Shown here in pieces: positions 1 to 5,262 of a stretch of DNA of 5,262 nt. Below the pieces are notes generated by a model. That model did no database searches, had not been told where the DNA came from, and was given only the letters and a program-made list of their open reading frames with translations. The DNA is from an uncultured Thalassolituus sp. GTDB taxonomy: Bacteria; Pseudomonadota; Gammaproteobacteria; Pseudomonadales; Oceanobacteraceae. Each line of letters opens with the position of its first letter. The stretch's first letter is position 1. The stretch covers positions 1 to 5,262 of the forward strand of contig CAJXIT010000259.1 of the NCBI GenBank assembly GCA_913054055.1, read 5' to 3'. The position numbers were made by a program, and so were the translations under genes.

Positions 1-117
1 CAATCAGATAGGGAGGGTATATTAGATTGGAAAGGGTTTTTTACTAAAGAAGGTCTATTTGTGGATGTGCCAAGTGATTTTTATGAAAAGTCAAAGCTAT
101 ATAAGTGCTCTAATTAA
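1..117 (+). CDS. C-terminal fragment of an unrecognised protein
   Basis: Frame 1 is open from the left edge to a TAA at 115-117 and gives 38 residues, so the gene begins outside the window. The visible tail is hydrophilic and rich in Asp, Lys and aromatic residues (it includes LDWKGFFTKEG and VPSDFYEKS and ends YKCSN). It has no membrane segment or catalytic motif that I recognise. Support for its being real is the protein-like composition and the position upstream of other same-strand genes. The run is short and could be open by chance. Its DFY..S segment weakly resembles one in the broken frame that follows (see findings). No function can be assigned. Confidence 0.5.
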   Translation, partial: QSDREGILDWKGFFTKEGLFVDVPSDFYEKSKLYKCSN

Positions 118-145
118 CTTTTGAAAAATAAAATACCAAATATTG

Positions 146-453
146 ATGAGTGATGGGATGGACGCCCTGCCAGAAATAAAAGGTATATTGCTTAACCTTT
201 AAACTTAAAAGGACACCCTTGATAAAATTTCCCTTAAATCTGTTAAAAAATCAGAGATAACGATTGAAAACGACCCTTCAATTGATAATTCTGGCGATTC
301 GTTGAAAGTGAGTAAAGGGTAGTTTACTTTTGATGTTGAAGGGGACGACTTTTATAGGGGGTCTCCTTAAATAATTTAGAGAACTTTGGAGATTCCTATC
401 CGACAAGAAGGAAAAAGGAAGCTTCTTATGTAAAGGGTAATCTAGGTAAATAG
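146..453 (+). pseudogene. candidate decayed small gene, three in-frame stops plus a frameshift
   Basis: Starting at ATG 146 one frame reads MSDGMDALPEIKGILLNL, then stops at TAA 200-202 and TAA 206-208. It stays open for 37 codons (including KSEITIENDPSIDNSGDS) to TAG 320-322, then reads FTFDVEGDDFYRG. At the G5 run 357-361 a -1 shift continues the text as SLNNLENFGDSYPTRRKK and onward to a TAG at 451-453. That final stop overlaps the Shine-Dalgarno sequence of the next gene, as expected in an operon. All three internal stops are one C-to-T change from Gln codons. No Shine-Dalgarno precedes ATG 146, and no clear promoter was found in 118-462. AT-rich DNA gives such runs by chance fairly often, so this is a candidate only. 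The product is not recognised. Confidence 0.35.
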
Positions 454-456
454 GAG
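452..456 (+). promoter_or_regulatory. Shine-Dalgarno AGGAG for the exported protein gene
   Basis: AGGAG lies 6 nt before ATG 463, which is near-ideal spacing and fixes that start. It overlaps the TAG (451-453) that ends the broken frame upstream. Confidence 0.8.
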
Positions 457-462
457 CTTTTA

Positions 463-1125
463 ATGGTTAGTTTTAGAGTAACATTATTGTTAATTATAGT
501 GGGTGTAAGTAATAGTTCTATGGGGGCAAATGAGTGCCGGGGAGGAGGGTTCACTAATTATTCGGAAGACTATTACGTGTATAAAGTTGTTAAGGATAAG
601 GCTTTCTATTACTACGACTGGGAGGCCTGTCCGACAGACGGAAAGTGCAAAAAGAACAGGTATCTTATTAAGGGAGATTCTGTACTTGTTTCTAAACTTC
701 TGAATAATAAATGGGCGTGTGTCAGAAACTTGGACAAGCGTAAAGTACGTCATGGCTGGGTAAAACTGACTGATCTAAAACCAGTGGCAGAGAAAAAAAG
801 TATCGGCGGTATTAAGCGTTGGGAAGGTTTATGGACGAATTGTACCACAGGGGCCTTAGACATTCGGGCAAAAAACAATGAGACTTGGATTACCGGTTCT
901 GCAATTTGGAATGGGGGGGAGCACGCATCAAATAATGAAGGAAGCGTGAAAGGAAAACTGGTTATATCACGAGATATTGAATCTGCTTATGTTAGATCCG
1001 GTAAGGAAGAATATGATTGTCTGGTTAATATGAAATTAATAACTAATAAATATATGGTAGTTACTGATAATAAGCAGTGTGGCGGAACCAATGTGCGGTT
1101 TGATGGAATTTATGTAAGGGAATAG
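463..1125 (+). CDS. exported SH3-like domain protein with C-terminal CGG...G.Y.R domain
   Basis: This is a complete 220-residue protein. Residues 1 to about 22 look like a Sec signal peptide: Arg5 near the N-terminus, hydrophobic core TLLLIIVGV, and cleavage likely near SMGA. The mature protein should act in the periplasm or outside the cell. Residues about 38-106 have the pattern of a bacterial SH3-like (SH3b) domain: YVYKVV start, KGDSVLVSK strand, KWACV, and a closing HGWVKLTDL. Residues about 118-220 form a second, probably beta-rich domain running from WEGLW to DNKQCGGTNVRF and DGIYVRE. As I recall, similar endings occur in small secreted proteins, some annotated near lysozyme inhibitor families. 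Seven cysteines (25, 56, 62, 86, 127, 186, 206) suggest disulfides, which fits export. No catalytic site is evident, so a binding or inhibitor role is more likely than an enzyme. A type VI immunity role is conceivable because a vgrG lies 2.3 kb away, but ybiT intervenes. The start is supported by AGGAG 6 nt upstream. No terminator was found downstream. Confidence 0.85.
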   Translation: MVSFRVTLLLIIVGVSNSSMGANECRGGGFTNYSEDYYVYKVVKDKAFYYYDWEACPTDGKCKKNRYLIKGDSVLVSKLLNNKWACVRNLDKRKVRHGWVKLTDLKPVAEKKSIGGIKRWEGLWTNCTTGALDIRAKNNETWITGSAIWNGGEHASNNEGSVKGKLVISRDIESAYVRSGKEEYDCLVNMKLITNKYMVVTDNKQCGGTNVRFDGIYVRE

Positions 1126-1410
1126 GTGAGTTATATCTAGACAACTAACTAAAAAGTGAGCTAAAAAGGACTGTACTTTAATTTCCTTAGATTATGAAGT
1201 TTTGGTAGTGGAGGATTAAAATTGAGTCCAGGATACCGGTAATAGAGTCAGTGTCCTTGAGCTAATTGTTTTTAACCGTATTGCTGGCGCAATAGAATAG
1301 CAAGCTACCCCATCACAGCAGTTAAATACGATCAAGAAGAGACGTTCTCTTAATCAGCCCCAGTGAATCCCATATTAACTGATGTGGTGGTTGTTTTTTA
1401 AACAGATCTC
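1126..1410 (+). other. gene-free stretch with a possible degraded coding remnant
   Basis: No intact gene was found here on either strand. One + frame reads protein-like text from 1160: KKDCTLISLDYEVLVVED, stops TAA 1217 and TGA 1223, then VQDTGNRVSVLELIVFNRIA and a little more, stop TAG 1298, then a Gln/Lys/Arg-rich run to TGA 1364. The open runs are 19, 24 and 21 codons, which is not beyond chance in DNA of this composition. Small structures are an 8-bp direct repeat CTAAAAAG at 1149-1156 and 1161-1168, and short inverted repeats TATTGC/GCAATA (1279-1294) and AAGAGA/TCTCTT (1337-1351). None is followed by a T run, so none is a convincing terminator for the upstream gene. The six Ts at 1394-1399 have no GC-rich stem before them. 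Confidence 0.4.
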
Positions 1411-1439
1411 TCGACATTTCGCGCACTATTCTCTATAGT
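1411..1439 (+). promoter_or_regulatory. sigma70-type promoter for ybiT
   Basis: TCGACA at 1411-1416 matches the -35 consensus at 5 of 6 positions. After a 17-bp spacer, TATAGT at 1434-1439 matches the -10 at 5 of 6. Transcription would begin near 1446, giving a leader of about 84 nt before the TTG start at 1530. This is a prediction from consensus matching, but both boxes and the spacing are good. Confidence 0.65.
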
Positions 1440-1443
1440 GCGC
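1421..1443. repeat. perfect 9-bp inverted repeat across the ybiT promoter spacer and -10
   Basis: GCGCACTAT (1421-1429) and ATAGTGCGC (1435-1443) are exact inverted copies separated by TCTCT. The palindrome covers most of the spacer and the -10 box of the promoter just described, which is a typical place for a repressor operator. No T run follows, so it is not an intrinsic terminator. The regulator is unknown. Confidence 0.5.
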
Positions 1444-1516
1444 CCCATTAATAGACCATTATTGCCATGCCGCTTTTATGCATATATTCAGCGTGTACAG
1501 AGCAACGCTCACCTTT

Positions 1517-1520
1517 AGGA
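1517..1520 (+). promoter_or_regulatory. Shine-Dalgarno AGGA that selects the TTG start of ybiT
   Basis: AGGA lies 9 nt before TTG 1530. The alternative in-frame ATG at 1467 has no purine-rich site before it. Together with the homology boundary, this decides the start. Confidence 0.65.
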
Positions 1521-1529
1521 AATACCCCT

Positions 1530-3125
1530 TTGATTACCACCGCTAATATCACCATGCAGTTTGGCTCTGAGCCGTTATTTGAGAATATCTCGGCTAAATT
1601 CAGCAATGGCAATCGCTATGGCCTAATTGGCGCTAATGGCTGTGGTAAATCCACTTTCATGAAGATATTAAGTGGCGAGCTAACGCCTACCTCTGGCAAT
1701 GTATCGTTTAATCCAGGTGCTAAAGTGGGGGTGCTTAAACAGGACCAATTTGCCTACGAAGAGTTCAGCGTGGTGGATACTGTGATCATGGGTGATCCTG
1801 CCCTGTGGGAGATTAAGAAAGAGCGTGATCGTATTTATAGCCTGCCAGAGATGTCTGAAGAAGAAGGCATGAAGGTGGCTGAGCTAGAAACCGAATTCGC
1901 CGAAATGGATGGCTATACCTGTGAAAGCCGTGCGGGCGAGATTTTAATAGAAGCGGGCATTGCAGAAGAATACCATTTTGGTTTAATGAATCAGGTGGCA
2001 CCGGGTTTGAAAATCCGTGTGTTACTGGCACAAGCCATGTATTCCAATCCCGATATATTGTTATTAGATGAACCCACCAACAACTTGGATATTCACACCA
2101 TTAGCTGGTTAGAAGAAGTATTAAACCAGCGTAAATGCACCATGATCATTATTTCCCACGATCGCCACTTCTTAAATTCTGTGTGCACTCACATGGCGGA
2201 CATTGATTACGGTGAACTGCGTATTTATCCGGGTAACTACGAAGACTTTATTGCGGCTTCTACGTTGATTCGTGATCAGTTATTAGGGGATAACGCGAAA
2301 AAGGCCGCAGAAATTGCTGAGCTGCAAGATTTTGTAAACCGCTTTTCGGCTAACGCATCAAAAGCCAAGTTGGCGACGTCTCGTGCTAAGAAGATGGATA
2401 AAATTTCGTTAGATGAAGTAAAAACGTCTAGTCGTATGACACCTTCATTAGCGTTTAAACAAGACAAAAAACTGCATCGTCAAGCGTTAGTACTTGAAGA
2501 GCTAGGCCATGGTTTTGACGGTGAATCACTGTTTAAAAATGGCAATATGATTTTAGAAGGGGGCGCTAAGCTTGCCGTTATCGGTGCCAATGGCGCCGGT
2601 AAAACCACGTTCTTAAAATGTTTAATGAATGAACTAGAAGCCAATGAAGGTGTAATTAAGTGGTCAGAAAATGCGACCATAGGTTACTGCCCTCAAGACA
2701 GTACCGCGGATTTTGATAACGACTTAACAATCTTTGATTGGATGTCGCAATGGCGCACACCCAAACACGATGATCTAAAAGTACGCGGCATGTTAGGCCG
2801 TTTATTATTTACCGAAGACGATGCCAATAAAAAAGCCCGTGTGTGTTCGGGTGGTGAAAAAAATCGATTATTGTTTGGTAAGTTAATGATGCAAGACATT
2901 AATGTTTTGATTATGGATGAGCCCACCAACCACATGGACCTTGAAGCCATTGATGCGTTGAATAAAGCGTTATTGGATTTTGATGGCACCTTGATTTTTG
3001 TGAGTCACGATAGAACGTTTGTATCGTCACTGGCCACACGTGTGATTGAAATTAAAGATAAGCAGGTGATCGATTTCCAAGGTACTTATGATGAGTACTT
3101 GGCTAGCCAAGGCTTAACAGGCTAA
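1530..3125 (+). CDS. ybiT: ABC-F family ATPase YbiT, ribosome-associated
   Basis: This is a soluble protein with two tandem ABC ATPase domains and no membrane segments, as in ABC-F factors that bind the ribosomal E site and act on stalled or paused translation. Numbering from TTG 1530: Walker A GANGCGKST (34-42); Walker B DILLLDEPTNNLD (175-187) with catalytic Glu181 and switch His210; a charged linker of about 245-320; second Walker A GANGAGKTT (352-360); signature SGGEKNR (from 440); second Walker B MDEPTNHMD with Glu464. The first signature is degenerate (VAPGLKIRVLLAQAM), as I recall for E. coli YbiT (VAPGWKLRVLLAQAL), so this is a family trait rather than decay. Length is 531 residues against about 530 in E. 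coli, and near-identical stretches include ENIS, IIISHDRHFLN and RFSANASK. An ATG at 1467 would add 21 residues with no family counterpart and no ribosome binding site. The gene has its own promoter and terminator, so it is probably monocistronic. Confidence 0.96.
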   Translation: MITTANITMQFGSEPLFENISAKFSNGNRYGLIGANGCGKSTFMKILSGELTPTSGNVSFNPGAKVGVLKQDQFAYEEFSVVDTVIMGDPALWEIKKERDRIYSLPEMSEEEGMKVAELETEFAEMDGYTCESRAGEILIEAGIAEEYHFGLMNQVAPGLKIRVLLAQAMYSNPDILLLDEPTNNLDIHTISWLEEVLNQRKCTMIIISHDRHFLNSVCTHMADIDYGELRIYPGNYEDFIAASTLIRDQLLGDNAKKAAEIAELQDFVNRFSANASKAKLATSRAKKMDKISLDEVKTSSRMTPSLAFKQDKKLHRQALVLEELGHGFDGESLFKNGNMILEGGAKLAVIGANGAGKTTFLKCLMNELEANEGVIKWSENATIGYCPQDSTADFDNDLTIFDWMSQWRTPKHDDLKVRGMLGRLLFTEDDANKKARVCSGGEKNRLLFGKLMMQDINVLIMDEPTNHMDLEAIDALNKALLDFDGTLIFVSHDRTFVSSLATRVIEIKDKQVIDFQGTYDEYLASQGLTG

Positions 3126-3154
3126 ACGCATAGATCGCTCAAAATCCATTGAAT

Positions 3155-3207
3155 ACAGGTAAGGCAAACCACTGGAAAGTGGTTTGCCTTTTTTATACCT
3201 GTTTTTT
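3155..3207 (+). terminator. intrinsic terminator after ybiT, with nested outer hairpin
   Basis: A perfect 13-bp stem, AAGGCAAACCACT (3161-3173) with AGTGGTTTGCCTT (3178-3190), is closed by a GGAA loop of the GNRA type and runs into six Ts (3189-3194). Outside it, ACAGGTA (3155-3161) pairs with TACCTGT (3196-3202) and is followed by another T run (3202-3207). The inner hairpin alone is a textbook Rho-independent terminator 35 nt after the ybiT stop. No A tract precedes the stem, so it is not obviously bidirectional. Confidence 0.92.
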
Positions 3208-3349
3208 GTAGGGATATATAAACGAAACGCTTGGTACGATGGTGTTTTAAATGCAAGGTGAGTTTACAGGGAGAATGAAATTTATTTGTCATGAATTGTA
3301 TGTTTATTGGCACTTACTAATGCTGTTTCTGGTACTTTAATTTAATACC

Positions 3350-3379
3350 TTGACCCATTGATACACGCTTCCTTATTAT
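3350..3379 (+). promoter_or_regulatory. sigma70-type promoter for vgrG
   Basis: TTGACC (3350-3355) matches the -35 at 5 of 6 positions, and TATTAT (3374-3379) matches the -10 at 5 of 6, with an 18-bp spacer. The predicted start near 3386 gives a leader of about 35 nt. It lies after the ybiT terminator, so vgrG would be transcribed independently. Predicted from sequence only. Confidence 0.55.
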
Positions 3380-3412
3380 CGAACCATTCTGAATTTCCCC
3401 TATGATTTAAGT

Positions 3413-3416
3413 GAGG
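3413..3416 (+). promoter_or_regulatory. ribosome binding site GAGG for vgrG
   Basis: GAGG ends 4 nt before ATG 3421, closer than usual, within AAGTGAGG. It is the only purine-rich site near this start. The start itself is supported because the N-terminus reads like a normal VgrG beginning. Confidence 0.5.
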
Positions 3417-3420
3417 CCGT

Positions 3421-5262
3421 ATGTCTACACCAACGTTCCAGTTAGCTGTTAATGGACAAGCTTTAACACTGATTGAATTTGATGGTGTTGAGGCCATGAA
3501 TCGTATTTTTGAGTATGTGTTTGTTTGTGAAATTCCAGCGCCACCGGCAAAATTAAGTGATTGTATCAACAGCGATGCAATATTTACTGTTTGTGAATAC
3601 GATACTGATTTTTATACGGGGGATTTAGATATTCCAGGGTACATATCTAAAGCATCGAAGAAAAATGGAACATGGATTCTAGAGTTTCACCCAAAGATAA
3701 AAAAAGTGACCTCAAATTGCCGATCAGAAATTTATTTTGATAACAGTGCCGCCCTCACCGCAAAAACGGTGATCGACAGTGAGTTTAGTCAAGATATCAC
3801 CATAGAAGATCGCAGTTTTGTAAATAGCATCAGTGACACGCTTCCCGGTCGTAAGCTAATTTGTCAGTACAATGAATCCAATTTTAATTTTGTTTCACGG
3901 TTATGTGATTACTGGGGCATTCAATTCTACTTTGATCACAATGCTGACAATATTGTATTTTCAGATTTTGATGCTTTTGAGCCGTTTGAAGGTGACGGTT
4001 TTACGGATTCTTTAAAAACCACGTTAGACGACTCCGATAACAATAAATACGCCATTCGAGATTGGCGAGAAGATGTTAAAGCCCCCGAGCGTTATATTAC
4101 GGTTATCGGTCACGACCATGAAAATGCTGGAACGGATATCGTTTCGTCATACCCTACGGGGGATAACTCTGGCTTAACAGAATCACGTTTAAATATTTCA
4201 GGGGTACAATCTCAAGAAGAGGCCGATTATTTAGCGCAAATTCGATACGAAGCCGAAAACTGTAAGAATCAATTAGCAAGTGGGGTGTGCAGCATCCCTT
4301 ATTTGTATCCTGGTTTTGTTGTTGAAACAGATGATAGCGATTTTGCATCAGCGGTTGTGATTAAAACCATTCATCGAGCTCGTAATCTAAATTCGGTGAC
4401 TGCGGTTGCAGCGGCTTCATATGAATGCGATATCGAGATGATTCCCGAAAATTCCAAGTTTAGACCTGATCTGTATTATCCTCAGCCGCAAGCTTCTACA
4501 GTGCTTGGACAAACTATTTCAGATTCAGTGGATTCTAGCTTAGCGCAGCGAAACGAATCGGGCGAATACAAAGTGAAATTTATGGGCTTTGAAAGCAATG
4601 CAGATATTACATCTGAACCTTGGATAAGAAAAGCGCAAACCACAGGGGGCAGTAATAGCGTTGATATTCCTTTAACCCCTAATACAGAAGTGCTGTTGGC
4701 GTTTGTGGATAACAATCCTAACTGCCCATATATTCAGCATGCCATGGATAATTCGCTGCACCCAATTCCTGTTAATAATGTTAATGCTCACCATGCGGTG
4801 ATCAGTACAGACGGCATGTTAGTGACGAGTTCATTGCAAGGGAGATACAACTTATCAACCACACGTTCAGAAGAGCGAGTACCTGATTCAAGTATAAGCA
4901 GTACGGTGAAAAACTATTTCACCAATCGTGGTGACTTCGATCAGAATGCAAACTTTATTGATCCGTCTGGCACACATTCGGAATTTACCCCAGAAGATAG
5001 AGCATCGGGTAATTATCTGATTAAACAGTTTTATGGTGATCAGGTTCAAATCAATCAAGGTGATCGCCTGCATTGGCACAACGGTAATCTTTATGACTTT
5101 GGTGGTTACTGGAATTACAACCTAGGCAATAGTTACGAAGAAAACTTCATTGACCAAGAGGCCCCTTTGAATATTAAGGTGGATAAGGACAGTCGAAGCG
5201 GCGACATTTTAAATAGTACGGGGCCAGCATTCACAAGTGTTGATTTTAGTGCGGTTACTGGC
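3421..5262 (+). CDS. vgrG: type VI secretion spike protein VgrG (TssI), 3' end beyond window
   Basis: The frame is open from ATG 3421 to the right edge (614 codons), so the C-terminus is not seen. VgrG trimers form the puncturing tip on the Hcp tube and carry effectors as C-terminal extensions or bound cargo. Residues 1 to about 350 fit the phage gp27-like hub: EYVFVCEIPAPP at 31-42, and the conserved block LICQYNESNFNFVSRL, then GIQFYF, at about 146-171. Residues about 375-450 fit the gp5-like OB domain: GEYKVKFMGF, EPWIRKAQ, and NTEVLLAFVDNNPNCPYIQH at 421-440. Residues about 450-530 are Ser/Thr-rich and less typical. Residues about 530-580 carry a Gly/aromatic segment with GDQVQINQGD and YDFGGYWNYNLGNSYEEN. 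No toxin motif is visible before the edge. It starts after the ybiT terminator, and no other secretion genes are in view, so it may be an orphan vgrG or the left end of a cluster. Confidence 0.93.
   Translation, partial: MSTPTFQLAVNGQALTLIEFDGVEAMNRIFEYVFVCEIPAPPAKLSDCINSDAIFTVCEYDTDFYTGDLDIPGYISKASKKNGTWILEFHPKIKKVTSNCRSEIYFDNSAALTAKTVIDSEFSQDITIEDRSFVNSISDTLPGRKLICQYNESNFNFVSRLCDYWGIQFYFDHNADNIVFSDFDAFEPFEGDGFTDSLKTTLDDSDNNKYAIRDWREDVKAPERYITVIGHDHENAGTDIVSSYPTGDNSGLTESRLNISGVQSQEEADYLAQIRYEAENCKNQLASGVCSIPYLYPGFVVETDDSDFASAVVIKTIHRARNLNSVTAVAAASYECDIEMIPENSKFRPDLYYPQPQASTVLGQTISDSVDSSLAQRNESGEYKVKFMGFESNADITSEPWIRKAQTTGGSNSVDIPLTPNTEVLLAFVDNNPNCPYIQHAMDNSLHPIPVNNVNAHHAVISTDGMLVTSSLQGRYNLSTTRSEERVPDSSISSTVKNYFTNRGDFDQNANFIDPSGTHSEFTPEDRASGNYLIKQFYGDQVQINQGDRLHWHNGNLYDFGGYWNYNLGNSYEENFIDQEAPLNIKVDKDSRSGDILNSTGPAFTSVDFSAVTG

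Noticed and set aside
146..370. Stop-codon reassignment (TAA/TAG read as Gln) to explain the broken frame
   Set aside because: ybiT and vgrG in the same window use the standard code, and no bacterial code of this kind is established; gene decay is simpler.
490..753. 87-codon - strand frame inside the exported protein gene
   Set aside because: The + strand gene has a good ribosome binding site, a signal peptide and domain-like structure; the antisense frame has none.
1393..1410. T run at 1394-1399 as a terminator for the exported protein gene
   Set aside because: No GC-rich stem precedes it, and it is 270 nt after the stop codon.
1126..1410. Integron attC site or insertion-sequence remnant
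   Set aside because: I saw no paired core sites of attC type, no terminal inverted repeats and no recognisable transposase motif.
1813..2989. Several open frames of 63-98 codons on the - strand inside ybiT
   Set aside because: They lie antisense to a well-conserved coding region, have no ribosome binding sites and give no recognisable protein; they are shadows.
3122..3569. - strand frames across the ybiT-vgrG intergenic region and the vgrG start
   Set aside because: They overlap the strong terminator or the conserved vgrG N-terminus and lack starts with ribosome binding sites.
4154..5079. - strand frames of 63-77 codons inside vgrG
   Set aside because: They are antisense to the VgrG reading frame, with no independent support.

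Overview
The window looks like a gammaproteobacterial chromosome segment of moderate to low GC, possibly from a marine or environmental lineage. The basis is a full-length YbiT-type ABC-F ATPase very close to the Escherichia coli protein as I recall it, a type VI secretion spike protein (VgrG), and AT-rich intergenic DNA. I cannot assign a genus.

Layout, all on the + strand. Positions 1-117 hold the last 38 codons of an unrecognised gene. Positions 118-462 contain no intact gene but carry a protein-like reading frame (about 146-453) broken by three in-frame stops and one apparent frameshift, ending just before the next gene. Positions 463-1125 encode a 220-residue exported, cysteine-containing protein with an SH3-like middle and a C-terminal domain ending in a CGG...F.G.Y.R pattern. 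Positions 1126-1410 have no intact gene. A good sigma70-like promoter with a perfect palindrome across its spacer and -10 lies at 1411-1443 and serves ybiT. By homology and ribosome binding site, ybiT starts at a TTG at 1530, not at the upstream ATG at 1467. It ends at 3125 and is followed by a strong intrinsic terminator (3161-3194) nested in a second, outer hairpin. A sigma70-like promoter at 3350-3379 precedes a vgrG gene at 3421 that runs off the right edge with 614 codons visible.

How the parts relate. ybiT is a housekeeping translation factor with its own promoter and terminator, so it appears functionally separate from its neighbours. The left part (gene fragment, broken frame, exported small protein) resembles accessory DNA in decay or turnover. 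The vgrG on the right implies a type VI secretion system, whose other structural genes are not in this window. An effector/immunity role for the left-hand exported protein is possible but unproven. I saw no tRNA, rRNA, CRISPR array or intact insertion sequence.
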